Assembly: GCA_021813505.1 (NCBI GenBank)
Contig: JAKAKI010000059.1
Span: 1-46,313, forward strand
Reading direction: 5' to 3'
Source of the DNA: a bacterium
GTDB lineage: Bacteria > Zixibacteria > MSB-5A5 > WJJR01
DNA length: 46,313 bases
Part shown: in pieces, positions 34,701-43,031 of the stretch
Layout of the letters: the number at the start of each line of letters is the position of its first letter
Position numbering within the stretch: the first letter of the stretch is position 1
The notes under the pieces: model-generated
What the model saw: only the letters and a program-made list of their open reading frames with translations
The model's database searches: none
Told to the model about the DNA's origin: nothing
Made by a program: the position numbers and the translations under genes

Positions 34701-35016
34701 CATAGTCGGGGGATTCAAGGGCGCTGAGGATCAGAGACTGGGAGGCATCCGCCGCGGCTCGCAACGATTTGACTGCTTCACGGTGTTGGTCCGCGCGCGT
34801 CGCGTACTGGGCGGCCAACTGGCGTTTCAGGCCCGAGCCGAGGATCGTTCCCTTGGGCCGGATAATGACCTGCACCAACTCATCCGGGCCGGATGCCAGA
34901 AGCCGTTTCTCCAACGATCTCTCGATCTTGCCGGCTCGCGCCTCCTGACCAGCCGGGAAAACCGTGGCCGTGACCAATCCAACCAACAAGAGCCAGAATA
35001 CGGAAGTCCTTTTCAT
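31717..35016 (-). CDS. Secreted subtilisin-like protease with sorting tail
   Basis: A 1099-residue S8 peptidase. The ATG at 35016 follows GGAGAACAAATC. Signal peptide 1-28; an inhibitor-like propeptide to about 150; the catalytic domain about 165-485 with Asp197 (ASIDAGVD), His243 (PTHGTNVMGI), Asn353 (FAAGNEGP) and Ser441 (GTSFSVPHVSGA). About 490-1000 are beta-sandwich regions and an accessory domain (SPTDTMQAHSDSGGYDPTSG). The last 90 residues are a sorting domain (LEMGVSPNPFNPDKES; VVIYDLTGQKVQDLG; WDGKSHGKTAAEGVYFCRV). The product should be exported by a type IX-like route and attached or released. No frameshift; the domain order is standard for surface subtilases of this lineage. Terminator at 31645-31682. 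Confidence 0.93.
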   Translation of the reverse strand: MKRTSVFWLLLVGLVTATVFPAGQEARAGKIERSLEKRLLASGPDELVQVIIRPKGTILGSGLKRQLAAQYATRADQHREAVKSLRAAADASQSLILSALESPDYAGRVSDVRNFWIDNIITASLTPTAISEMANRADVEEIIAMPAVSWVEPVPVPIGAAPAEVTGAAQPGLRAIKADSSWKLGYTGAGRLVASIDAGVDGRHFLLSPKWRGHNGYSVKESWFNPQTADTVPRTFPGSIPTHGTNVMGIMIAKDSIISMDTLGVCFDAQWISAAAIDIVGTSIIEAIQWSADPDGDPNTEEDVPDVVNNSWGLPLLDARGGYDSTASCTDAFWNAIDNVEAAGAVMLFAAGNEGPHVASIRNPANRITSETNAFSVGMVNAAFDGQPITIDALSSRGPSTCDTLTIKPEIVAPGFLIRTTNPRAPGDLFGGFTNQTRGTSFSVPHVSGAVALLREYNPNATVDTIKWALLHGARYLGPLPPGPDNDWGHGLLDIMGAMRLMPANTQPSLHIKRDLYNLPAPGDTSSMVIVLRSQGPAVSNVTVTLVAEDPRLTVTSASASFGDFGVIGDTSGNYANRFEFSVAAGTIPGERLPVRFQIAGSGGYSKTVRGAIQVGPAQTEELYTHSAGNFRMTVSSRGTFGLEATALAPRAGGQGYLFGDDPMQSIFEGAFLVGTDPNHISDNARNAMGFPDDDFQTDPGGRMYVQRPSPQHTEEAHASFTDALAEHPLGLLIEQKSFVDSTPEDANNLILEYTIHNRSGAPISGLRAGLYFDWDFPWSPTDTMQAHSDSGGYDPTSGVGWMNERDSKRFRGVVALTAPRTTAYRYFDNNPEVYDGFSNSEKWLAMSGGTDLNGPQNAGDGSHLIATGPLSIPMGESISIAFAIIGDTTRSGLLTSAARARRLYGGAALTVFPTSLSFTGTVGGSNPVASDLAITNGTDVSVDINVTHHPEWASVTPSSGSISSGTSLSVSVIPSITGKAVGTYVDSVEISTTDPVKGSFHIPATLTVNPRLEMGVSPNPFNPDKESATMTIGQSINVNVVIYDLTGQKVQDLGRFAPGAQIQWDGKSHGKTAAEGVYFCRVEGDGGFSHTFTIVLKR

Positions 35017-35412
35017 GATTTGTTCTCCATCTCCTCATTCCCGCCTGGAATCGAAACGGGAGTCACAAGAATGATTGGCCAGTTCAATGCCCTCATTTGA
35101 TTTTCGGCATAGGGGCCCCGCTAAACTATGGCAATTGGGCGGGCAGGTCAGCCCCAAAATAGGGGAAAGAGGCCGGAATACAGGGATTTCCTCTCAGGGG
35201 GGCTGGCCCTTGTCGGATCGGTTCCTGGTGATCCCGCGGGCCAATGTTACCCACCGATTCGTGCATCATGTCAGATCGAGATTTCCATGGGGTTGGCGGA
35301 CGGAATCATCTATCATGTTGAACCGCGATTGAGGACGGAGCGTTCCCATGCAAATTGGGCACCCAGGAGCAGGGTGAACGCGAACGACATGGAGAAAACG
35401 CCAGGAGCACTA
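35017..35412. other. Divergent promoter region of two protease genes
   Basis: These 396 bases lie between the subtilase (minus) and the S9 peptidase (plus). I found only weak promoter-like pairs and a GGGGCCCC palindrome near 35114-35121. A plus-strand frame runs open into the S9 gene from 35128 but lacks a ribosome site and typical peptide features, so it was not used as the start. Confidence 0.4.
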
Positions 35413-37467
35413 ATGAAGATTCAAACACGATCCACAAAGCGCCGGTTGATCGGCATCGACGATATCACCCGAATCAAGTTTGTTCGCCCCCCCGCGCTTT
35501 CAAATGACGAATCCTCCATCTGCTTTGCCGTCGAAATGGTGGCGGACGACCGAAAGAAGTATAACTCTCACTTGTGGCGCTGCGGAATCGATGGCACGGA
35601 TTTGCGCCAGCTGACCTTTGGTGACCGCAACGATTCCGCGCCGGTATTCTCTCCCGATGGCCGCTGGATTGCATTCACGTCCAAGCGAGGCGGCCATCCC
35701 GGCATTCATTTGCTTCCGACAGATGGCGGAGAATCGCGTCCGTTGGTGGAAAAGGATGGGAGCTTCGCCTCGATGGTATTCACACCGGATTCGCGGTCCA
35801 TCGTTTGCGCCTTCCGGGCCAATGATCCCGCACCGGATTCCGAACGTGATGGAAAGGCGACCGGCGACGGAGATGCGTCAGAGAAGAAACCCAAACACGG
35901 CGCTCCGGTGCAGAGGCACATCGATCGGCTTCTCTATCGGTTTGATGGCGAAGGATACCTGCCCAAGGACGGTTATCACATCTGGGTATTTGATGTCGCG
36001 TCGGGCGAAGGCCGGCAATTAACGCGGGGACGCTTCAACGAATACAACCCGGCAGTTTCCCCCGATGGCAGGCTGGTGGCATTCGTCTCCAACCGGCAGC
36101 CAGACCCAGACCGTGATTCGTCTCTGCAGGACTTGTTCATCGTGCGAACCGCAGGTGGCGAGATCCGGCGCATTCCGACACCTTCCGGACCGGTGGAATC
36201 CCCGTCGTTTTCTCCCGATGGCCGCCTGATCACTTACCTCGGCCATGCTGATCCGAACAGTGCTTGGGGGAGCAGTCCCATGCATGTTTGGTCTGTTGGT
36301 GTCAATGGCCGGCCCGCTGCGCGTGACCTGACACCGTCGTACGATCGCGAGACCGCCGATGTGACCATCTCGGATGCGGGGGAAGGGCACGGCTCGATTC
36401 CCCCTCAGTGGTCCCTGGACAGCAAGACGATAACCGTGCTCATTTCCGATACAGGTGCAACGTGTCTGGCACGATTCTCAGCGCGTGGCGGATCGCCTCA
36501 GCCGCTGTTCCACACAAAATCCCATGTTCAGGCCGCATCGTTTGGGAGACTGGGACGCCGAGCGGCGCTACTCGTGGGCGATTCTACCCACCCCGCGGAG
36601 ATTGCGATTCTGGATCTCAGCCGGCGTTCGGCTCCGGTGAGAATCACCAAGCTCAACGACGCGTGGCTTAAGGAAGTGTCGGTCAGCAAGCCCTCGGAGG
36701 TTTGGTTCACATCGACGGGGAAGACGCGAGTGCAAGGCTGGGTGTTGAAACCGCCAAACTTCCGCCCCGGTAAGCGCTACCCCGGAATTGTCGAGATTCA
36801 CGGCGGCCCACGGGCGCAATACGGATACTCCTTCTTCCACGAGATGCAGCTTCTCGCGGCCCGTGGTTACGTGGTCTTCTACTGCAATCCCAGAGGTTCA
36901 CAGGGCCGCGGCCGGAAGTTCACGACCGCCATCACCAATGCCTGGGGAACGGTTGACTACGAGGATGTCATGGCGGGAGCCGACTGGTTCTTTGCACAAC
37001 CGTATGTCGATTCCCGGCGAGTGGGTGTGACCGGCGGATCATACGGCGGATACATGACCAACTGGATTGTCGGCCACACGAACCGGTTCAAGGCCGCGGT
37101 GACCCAGCGTTCGGTCGTGGAGTTGAAGTCCTTTTACGGAACGTCCGACATCGGCTGGGAATGGCATCGTGAATTCGGTGGAACGCCATGGCAGAATCCA
37201 GAGGGTTACGAGCGTATGTCGCCGCTCACGTATGCTAAGAATGTGAAGACTCCGCTGTTGATTCTTCACAATGAACACGACTTCCGCTGTCTGATCGAGC
37301 AGGCCGAACAGTGGTACACAACGCTCAAGATGATGGGCAAGCGAGTGGAGCTGGTTCGTTTTCCAGAGGAACCGCATGGGCTCTCCCGGCACGGACGGCC
37401 GGATCGCCGGATGGCCCGATTGGAACATATACTCCGATGGTTTGACAAGTATCTCTCGGGACCTTGA
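35413..37467 (+). CDS. S9-family peptidase, acylaminoacyl-type, apparently cytoplasmic
   Basis: A 684-residue protein; the ATG at 35413 is preceded by AGGAGCACTA. No signal peptide follows (MKIQTRSTKRRLIGIDDITR), in contrast to the related gene at 29507. Residues about 20-420 make a seven-bladed propeller with DPP-like repeats (APVFSPDGRWIAFTSKRGG; NPAVSPDGRLVAFVSNRQ; SPSFSPDGRLITYLG). The C-terminal hydrolase has Ser543 (GGSYGGYMTNW), Asp623 (NEHDFRC) and His655 (EPHGLSRHG). The motif GGPRAQYGYSFFHEMQLLAARGY (about 472-494) is typical of the acylpeptide hydrolase branch. It probably trims peptides released by the secreted proteases. Confidence 0.93.
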   Translation: MKIQTRSTKRRLIGIDDITRIKFVRPPALSNDESSICFAVEMVADDRKKYNSHLWRCGIDGTDLRQLTFGDRNDSAPVFSPDGRWIAFTSKRGGHPGIHLLPTDGGESRPLVEKDGSFASMVFTPDSRSIVCAFRANDPAPDSERDGKATGDGDASEKKPKHGAPVQRHIDRLLYRFDGEGYLPKDGYHIWVFDVASGEGRQLTRGRFNEYNPAVSPDGRLVAFVSNRQPDPDRDSSLQDLFIVRTAGGEIRRIPTPSGPVESPSFSPDGRLITYLGHADPNSAWGSSPMHVWSVGVNGRPAARDLTPSYDRETADVTISDAGEGHGSIPPQWSLDSKTITVLISDTGATCLARFSARGGSPQPLFHTKSHVQAASFGRLGRRAALLVGDSTHPAEIAILDLSRRSAPVRITKLNDAWLKEVSVSKPSEVWFTSTGKTRVQGWVLKPPNFRPGKRYPGIVEIHGGPRAQYGYSFFHEMQLLAARGYVVFYCNPRGSQGRGRKFTTAITNAWGTVDYEDVMAGADWFFAQPYVDSRRVGVTGGSYGGYMTNWIVGHTNRFKAAVTQRSVVELKSFYGTSDIGWEWHREFGGTPWQNPEGYERMSPLTYAKNVKTPLLILHNEHDFRCLIEQAEQWYTTLKMMGKRVELVRFPEEPHGLSRHGRPDRRMARLEHILRWFDKYLSGP

Positions 37468-37601
37468 TTCCGGGTTCCGGGAGCAGTGCAACCATCCTGT
37501 ATTTCCTGCGTAGAAGTGTCTTGGAGGTCTGGCAGAAGTCTGCCCGACAAAGTCACTGATCCGATACACCCCGCCACGGGGAAAACTTATGGGAGGGTCT
37601 C

Positions 37602-38081
37602 ATGAAGTTTGCTCGGCGTTTTGTATTTGAAGCAGCAGTTCTTTCTGCAGCACTGATGTTGGTTTCTTGTTCGACTCAGGGTCCGACCGCGCCAACGCAG
37701 AACCACCAGACGTTGGACCGTTCCGTCGCACCAATAGGTGAAACGCCATGCGATGTGAAGCTGGGCGCACCGGCCAGCCAGATCATGAGCAACGGCGTTC
37801 CATTCGAGGTGTCATGTGAAGACATGGGCACCGCTTCGATGACAATCAGGCGTTCCTTCACCAATCGGTTTGGTTGCCCGGTCTGGGTCGAGGGCCTGGT
37901 GACGTGTGGTGGCACCGGCAATAGCTACGATTTCGAGATGTTCATTCGTCGGGCGGGCTCAAGCTGTGAGGTCGATGGCGGGTTTATCCTGATCAGCGGC
38001 GGGCAATTGGGTCACGAGAGAATGCTGCGGCTGCCGGTCAGCACTCGCCTGAGCTCTGTTACTCGAAACGTCGCGAACTAG
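37602..38081 (+). CDS. Small predicted lipoprotein
   Basis: A 159-residue protein; the ATG follows GGGAGGGTCTC. The N-terminus MKFARRFVFEAAVLSAALML ends at VSC with Cys23 as lipidation site (lipobox LVSC), so it is likely membrane-anchored. The mature part is beta-rich with cysteines spread as four or more probable disulfides (ETPCDVK, VSCEDMG, FGCPVWV, VTCGGTG, SSCEVDG). I do not recognise the family. Upstream is the S9 peptidase (134 bases) and downstream a hairpin, then the amino-acid importer; its link to either is unclear. Confidence 0.78.
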   Translation: MKFARRFVFEAAVLSAALMLVSCSTQGPTAPTQNHQTLDRSVAPIGETPCDVKLGAPASQIMSNGVPFEVSCEDMGTASMTIRRSFTNRFGCPVWVEGLVTCGGTGNSYDFEMFIRRAGSSCEVDGGFILISGGQLGHERMLRLPVSTRLSSVTRNVAN

Positions 38082-38132
38082 TGATCGCCGGCACTTACGA
38101 ATTCTGAGCGAGACCGAACAAACAGTATCCCC

Positions 38133-38178
38133 AGGAGCAGCCGGGTGGCAGGATTCGCCCCCCGGCTGTTCTCTTTCG
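38133..38178 (+). terminator. Hairpin after the small lipoprotein
   Basis: GAGCAGCCGGG (38135-38145) pairs with CCCGGCTGTTC (38161-38171), one G-T pair, 15-base loop, followed by TCTTTCG. It lies 50 bases after the stop codon and before the livK gene, separating the two transcripts. Confidence 0.5.
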
Positions 38179-38298
38179 TCCAATTGACTCACTCGAAGCG
38201 GTTCTGCCATAGCCACTTGAAGTCCAAATACCAATTGCTTTTCCCAGATCACGACAGTACCATTGCCCCAATGTTGGCGGCATAAACCGGGAGGGAAC

Positions 38299-39447
38299 GT
38301 GATCCGTCAGATGGTTAAGTTGAATTGGCTAAGAGGGTTGGCGCTACTCGCGTTCGCTCTGCTCGGAGTGGCGGCGTGCTCGCAGAATGAGAATGTCATC
38401 CGCATTGGCGTATTCAATTCACTCACCGGTGGAACAGCCACTTTTGGAATCTCCTCGACCAACGGCATCAAGATGGCGGCGGAAGAGTGGAACGCCAAGG
38501 GCGGTCTGTTGGGCAAGCAGATACAGTTGATTGTTGAGGACGATCAGAGCAAGCCGGAAGAGGCGGCGATGGTTGTGACCAAGCTGGTCAACCAGAATCG
38601 CGTCGCGGCGATTTTGGGCGAGGTTGCCTCCTCGCGGACATTGGCCGGTGCGCCCATCGCGCAAAAGGCCGGTATTCCTCTCATAACGCCGGCATCAACC
38701 AATCCCAAGGTGACCAAAGTCGGCAGCTACATCTTCCGGGTCTGCTACACCGATTCGTTTCAGGGTGCTGTGTGCGCCCGCTTCGCGGTCCAAAAACTCG
38801 GCCTGAAGCGTCTGGCGATCCTGACCGACGTGAAAAACGATTACAGCATCGGGCTCGCTGATTACTTCAAACGTGATGCGGTCCTGTTGGGTGGCGAGAT
38901 CGTGAGTGAGGAATCGTATTCGGAAGGTGACACCGACTTTCGCGCCCAGCTCACGTCGATCAAGGGAGCCAACCCGGAAGTGATTTTCGTCCCGGGCTAC
39001 TACACAGAAGCCGGGTTGATTGCCAAGCAGGTTGCCGAGCAGAACATGAATGTCAAGCTGATCGGCGGCGATGGGTGGGATTCGCCGCGCACCGTTGAAA
39101 TCGGCGGTGCCGCCGTCGAGGGCGCGTTCTTCTGCAACCATTATTCGGCCGAGGATACCAGCCAGATGGTCCGGACATTCGTCGCGAATCACGTTAAGAA
39201 GTATGGCTACGTGCCGGATGCCATGGCCCCCTTGTCTTACGATGCGGCGGAATTGCTCTTCGACGCAATCCAGAGAGCCGGATCGATTGATGGGGCGAAG
39301 ATTCGGGATGCGATCGCCCAGACGAAGGACTTCCCGGGAGTCTGCGGCAACATCACCATCGACGCCGAGCGCAACGCCCGAAAGGCCGCCGTCATGTTGC
39401 AGATCAATCAGGGCAAACTCAAAGTCTACGACGTTATCCAACCCTAA
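38299..39447 (+). CDS. livK: Branched-chain amino acid-type ABC substrate-binding lipoprotein
   Basis: A 382-residue protein starting at GTG 38299 after GGGAGGGAAC; an ATG at 38311 is an alternative. The signal MIRQMVKLNWLRGLALLAFA with Cys27 (GVAACS) makes it a lipoprotein. The mature part is a type I periplasmic-binding fold: RIGVFNSLTGGTATFG, GIKMAAEEWNAKGG, AILGEVASSRTLAGAP, PLITPASTNPKVT, FVPGYYTEAGLIAKQ and DAAELLFDAIQRAG. Family members bind branched-chain amino acids, but also amides or aromatic compounds, so the ligand is only inferred. First gene of livK-H-M-G-F on the plus strand. Confidence 0.92.
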   Translation: MIRQMVKLNWLRGLALLAFALLGVAACSQNENVIRIGVFNSLTGGTATFGISSTNGIKMAAEEWNAKGGLLGKQIQLIVEDDQSKPEEAAMVVTKLVNQNRVAAILGEVASSRTLAGAPIAQKAGIPLITPASTNPKVTKVGSYIFRVCYTDSFQGAVCARFAVQKLGLKRLAILTDVKNDYSIGLADYFKRDAVLLGGEIVSEESYSEGDTDFRAQLTSIKGANPEVIFVPGYYTEAGLIAKQVAEQNMNVKLIGGDGWDSPRTVEIGGAAVEGAFFCNHYSAEDTSQMVRTFVANHVKKYGYVPDAMAPLSYDAAELLFDAIQRAGSIDGAKIRDAIAQTKDFPGVCGNITIDAERNARKAAVMLQINQGKLKVYDVIQP

Positions 39448-39465
39448 CGGGCGGCGGACCCCGTC

Positions 39466-40374
39466 TTGTCGCAGTTCGTTCAGCAACTGGTCAATGGTCT
39501 GTCCCTGGGGGCGATCTATGCTTTGATCGCCCTGGGGTACACCATGGTCTATGGGATCCTGCGCCTGATCAATTTCGCGCATGGTGACGTGTACATGGTG
39601 GGGGCGTTTGTCGGGTACTACCTCGGACGCATACTTAATGCCGGAGCCGCATCGTCGTCGCCGTCGGTGCTCAATTTCTTTCTCGTGCTCGGTGGCAGCA
39701 TGGGCGCCTGCGCGCTCCTGGGCTGGGTGCTCGAGCGCAGTGCGTATCGCCCTCTGCGAAAAGCGCCCCGGCTCAATGCCCTGATCACGGCGATTGGGAT
39801 CTCGCTGCTTCTCGAAAACCTGGGCCAGTTGATCTTTGGCGCCGACCCCAAGGATTTTCCCACTCTGGTTGAGCGCACCTCTCTCTCCGTCGGTATCGTG
39901 ACCTTTTCCAACATTCAACTGATCGTGATTGTGACTGCCATCGTGCTCATGCTCGGGCTGCAGTACATCGTCCATCGCACCAAGATGGGCACGGCGATGC
40001 GCGCCGTATCGTTCTCCCACGACGCCTCCGGGCTGATGGGCATCAATATCCATCGCGTCATCTCGTTCACCTTTGTACTTGGTTCCGCACTCGCGGCCGC
40101 TGCCGGGATCCTGGTGGGGCTTTACAATCCCAAGATTGACCCGTTGATGGGAATCATGCCCGGCCTGAAAGCGTTCGTGGCGGCTGTGCTCGGCGGGATC
40201 GGCAACATCCCCGGGGCCATCGTGGGCGGTTTGATCATGGGCGTCGCGGAGACTCTCACGATCGGATATCTCTCATCCACGTACCGCGATGCGATAACAT
40301 TTGTGATTCTTGTCGCGGTTCTGCTTTTCCGCCCGACGGGGCTTTTCGGCACAACGGCCCGGGCGAAGGTCTGA
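39466..40374 (+). CDS. livH: Branched-chain amino acid-type ABC permease LivH
   Basis: A 302-residue inner-membrane protein with about eight hydrophobic segments. The opening SQFVQQLVNGLSLGAIYALI and ALGYTMVYGILRLINFAHGD are family signatures, as are GLMGINIHRVISFTFVLGSA and GIGNIPGAIVGGLIMG near the C-terminus. The only start in register with the family N-terminus is a TTG at 39466, 18 bases after the livK stop, behind GGCGGACC; the start codon is therefore unusual and may lower expression relative to the binding protein. Confidence 0.92.
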   Translation: MSQFVQQLVNGLSLGAIYALIALGYTMVYGILRLINFAHGDVYMVGAFVGYYLGRILNAGAASSSPSVLNFFLVLGGSMGACALLGWVLERSAYRPLRKAPRLNALITAIGISLLLENLGQLIFGADPKDFPTLVERTSLSVGIVTFSNIQLIVIVTAIVLMLGLQYIVHRTKMGTAMRAVSFSHDASGLMGINIHRVISFTFVLGSALAAAAGILVGLYNPKIDPLMGIMPGLKAFVAAVLGGIGNIPGAIVGGLIMGVAETLTIGYLSSTYRDAITFVILVAVLLFRPTGLFGTTARAKV

Positions 40375-40377
40375 TCG

Positions 40378-41373
40378 ATGAAACAGCGCGGCGCAACCAG
40401 AACTCTACTAGTGGCTGCGTTGTACCTTGCCGTGCTTCTGGTGTTGGGAAACACGCTGATTCCCTTCATCGGGCCTTACTACACGCAGGTTCTGATCTTC
40501 ATCGGCATCAACATCATCCTGGCCGTCAGTTTGAATTTGATTTTGGGATTCGCCGGGCAGTTCTCCATCGGCCACGCCGGATTCATGGCCTTAGGCGGCT
40601 ACACATCGGCGGCGCTGTCATTCTATGTTCTCGCTCCGCTGCTGGCGGGGTTTGGGACGGGCGGTTTGATCAGCGCGATCAGCGAACCAGCGGCGCTGGC
40701 GGTCTCGCTTTTGGTGGGCGGACTTGCGGCGGCGCTCGCCGGGCTGCTAGTGGGCATCCCCACCCTGCGACTCCGCGGCGACTATCTGGCGATCGCCACA
40801 TTGGGAATGGGGGAGATCATCCGCGTCGTCATCCTCAACACCGATTTTGTCGGGGGCGCGCGCGGGTTCACCGATATTCCCCGCTGGACAACTTTTACGT
40901 GGGTCTTCCTCCTGGCGGGACTTTGCATTCTGGTTGTGCGCAATCTGATCGCCTCGACCATGGGCCGGGCCCTGATCGCGGTGCGCGAGGACGAAGACGC
41001 CGCTGCCGCAATGGGGATCAATACCACACGGCACAAGGTCTTTGCCTTCGTGCTTGGTGCGTTCTTCGCGGGCGTGGCGGGTGGATTGCAGGCGCATTAC
41101 CTGCAGTACCTTCACACGAATTCATTCACCTTCCTGCGTTCGATTGAGATCGTCGTGTTTGTGGTACTGGGCGGCGGCGGGAGCATCACCGGGAGTGTGA
41201 TCGCGGCCACGGTGCTGACGATCCTGCCGGAGGCGCTTCGCGGCGCCGAATCGTGGCGGATGGTCATCTACTCGGCGCTGCTGGTGGTCATGATGCTGAC
41301 GCGTCCGCAGGGATTGATGGGCGGACGGGAATTTCAGTGGAGCTGGCTGTTGCCAGGCATGAAGAAGAAATGA
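40378..41373 (+). CDS. livM: Branched-chain amino acid-type ABC permease LivM
   Basis: A 331-residue membrane protein starting three bases after livH, with an AAGG eight bases before the ATG. Nine to ten hydrophobic segments, with the signatures SLNLILGFAGQFSIGHAGFM, GGYTSA, LRLRGDYLAIATLG, EDEDAAAAMGINTTRHKVFA and GGGGSITGSVIAA. It pairs with LivH to form the translocation pore. Its stop codon overlaps the start of livG (ATGA), so the two are translationally coupled. Confidence 0.93.
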   Translation: MKQRGATRTLLVAALYLAVLLVLGNTLIPFIGPYYTQVLIFIGINIILAVSLNLILGFAGQFSIGHAGFMALGGYTSAALSFYVLAPLLAGFGTGGLISAISEPAALAVSLLVGGLAAALAGLLVGIPTLRLRGDYLAIATLGMGEIIRVVILNTDFVGGARGFTDIPRWTTFTWVFLLAGLCILVVRNLIASTMGRALIAVREDEDAAAAMGINTTRHKVFAFVLGAFFAGVAGGLQAHYLQYLHTNSFTFLRSIEIVVFVVLGGGGSITGSVIAATVLTILPEALRGAESWRMVIYSALLVVMMLTRPQGLMGGREFQWSWLLPGMKKK

Positions 41374-42155
41374 ACGATTCGCTGGCCATACTTGAATTCC
41401 GCAATGCCTGTCTCGCGTTTGGCGGCCTGCGCGCCATTCAGAATGTCTCGCTGCATGTTGGCCGCGGAGAACTTGTCGGGCTCATCGGCCCCAATGGCGC
41501 CGGCAAGACGACGCTGTTCAACATGGCCACCGGCGTTTACACCCCAGACAGCGGTGAGATTCTTTTCGAGGGAAACGGCATCGGCAGCCTGGCGCCGCAT
41601 CAAATCAACCGGCTGGGGATTGCGCGCACGTTCCAGAATATCCGCCTCTGGGGCCAGATGACCGTGCTGGACAATATCCGTGCGGCGATGCACCAGCGCG
41701 TCAGCACAGCCCTCTGGCAGGTAGTGGCCTCGGGGTCGGCTCACGCCGTCGACGAGGAGCGGCTGCTGGAGGAGGCGCGGGAGTTTCTGGCGTATCTGGA
41801 TCTGACCCGCTTCGAACAGGAGTACGCCAAGAACCTGCCCTACGGTGAACAGCGCCGTCTGGAGATCGCGCGGGCGCTGGCGACACATCCCAAGCTCATC
41901 CTGCTGGATGAACCGGCCGCCGGGATGAACACGGGGGAAAAGGTCAAGCTCATGGACTTGATCCGCCGCCTCCAGTCCGAACGGCATCTGACGGTATTGT
42001 TGATTGAGCATGACATGAAAGTCGTAATGGGTGTTTGCGAACGGGTGGCGGTTCTGGATCACGGGGAGAAGATCGCCGAAGGCCGGCCCGAAGAAATTCA
42101 ACGCGATCCCCAGGTCATCGAGGCGTATCTGGGTGAGGCCCCGGCCACCGCGTAG
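41370..42155 (+). CDS. livG: Branched-chain amino acid-type ABC ATPase LivG
   Basis: A 261-residue ATPase. The start overlaps the livM stop. Walker A is GPNGAGKTT (residues 40-48), the family-specific signature is LPYGEQRRLEIARAL, which replaces the classic LSGGQ, and Walker B is LILLDEPAAGMN, followed by the switch region IEHDMKVVMGVC. It forms the heterodimeric motor with LivF on the cytoplasmic side. Confidence 0.94.
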   Translation: MNDSLAILEFRNACLAFGGLRAIQNVSLHVGRGELVGLIGPNGAGKTTLFNMATGVYTPDSGEILFEGNGIGSLAPHQINRLGIARTFQNIRLWGQMTVLDNIRAAMHQRVSTALWQVVASGSAHAVDEERLLEEAREFLAYLDLTRFEQEYAKNLPYGEQRRLEIARALATHPKLILLDEPAAGMNTGEKVKLMDLIRRLQSERHLTVLLIEHDMKVVMGVCERVAVLDHGEKIAEGRPEEIQRDPQVIEAYLGEAPATA

Positions 42156-42172
42156 AGCGCGAACGAAATCCA

Positions 42173-42916
42173 ATGAGCACACTGCTCCAAATCGATGACC
42201 TCCATGTTTCCTACGGCGCCATTCGCGCGCTGCGGGGTATTTCATTTAAAGTGGACAAGGGTGCGGTCGTGACGTTGATCGGTGCCAACGGCGCCGGGAA
42301 GTCAACTTTGCTGCGCACGATCTCGGGACTTCTGCGTCCCAAACAGGGCCAGATCCTGTACTGGGCCGATGGTAACGGCGGCAGCGAGCAACCGTGCCGG
42401 CTCTCCGATCTTCAGGCTCATGATGTCGTCCGCAAAGGTGTCGCCCAGGTCCCCGAGGGCCGGATCATCTTCGCCAATCTGTCGGTCAAAGAGAATCTGC
42501 AGATGGGCGCGTTCACGCGCAACGATAAGGCCGGCATCGCCCAGGACATGGACTACGTGATGAGTTTGTTCCCCCGGTTGGCCGAGCGGATCAAGCAAAA
42601 TGCCGGAACTCTCTCCGGCGGCGAGCAGCAGATGCTGGCCATCGGGCGCGCCCTCATGAGCCGTCCCCGGCTCTTGCTCCTCGATGAGCCTTCATTGGGA
42701 CTCTCGCCGGTTCTGGTTCAGACGGTCTTCGCCACGATCAGACAAATCAACGGCAACGGTACCACGATCCTTCTGGTCGAACAGAACGCTCACATGGCGC
42801 TGACGACGGCGCAAACCGGATTCGTCCTCGAGACCGGGACCATTGCCCTCTCCGGTCCCTGCTCCGAACTCCTCCACTCCGACGACGTGCGCCGAACGTA
42901 CCTCGGCGAGAATTAA
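42173..42916 (+). CDS. livF: Branched-chain amino acid-type ABC ATPase LivF
   Basis: A 247-residue ATPase that begins 17 bases after livG. Walker A is GANGAGKST (37-45), the Q-loop region reads QVPEGRIIFANLSVKENL, the signature is LSGGEQQMLAIGRAL, and Walker B is LLLLDEPSLGLSP. An insert of about 10 residues (WADGNGGSEQP) after the Walker A domain is slightly unusual. Last gene of the importer operon; a short hairpin follows at 42938. Confidence 0.94.
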   Translation: MSTLLQIDDLHVSYGAIRALRGISFKVDKGAVVTLIGANGAGKSTLLRTISGLLRPKQGQILYWADGNGGSEQPCRLSDLQAHDVVRKGVAQVPEGRIIFANLSVKENLQMGAFTRNDKAGIAQDMDYVMSLFPRLAERIKQNAGTLSGGEQQMLAIGRALMSRPRLLLLDEPSLGLSPVLVQTVFATIRQINGNGTTILLVEQNAHMALTTAQTGFVLETGTIALSGPCSELLHSDDVRRTYLGEN

Positions 42917-42937
42917 GCCCGACCCTGGCGCAAGTCG

Positions 42938-42952
42938 GTGGGCGGAGCCCAC
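42938..42952. repeat. Short palindrome after the importer operon
   Basis: GTGGGC-GGA-GCCCAC is a perfect hairpin 21 bases after livF. The same arms recur with a different loop at 44161-44175. It could end the liv transcript although no T-run follows. Confidence 0.5.
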
Positions 42953-43031
42953 TCCAGATGAAGGTTGGCCACTGCCCACCTTTCATGATGAAGTCAGTGG
43001 CGCGTGTCGCGGACAACTCCTATGTTCCCCC

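Noticed and set aside
38695-40053. A 452-codon minus-strand open frame across livK and livH
   Set aside because: It is antisense to two secure genes, rich in His, Asp and Arg as expected of a shadow frame in GC-rich DNA, and has no recognisable domain.
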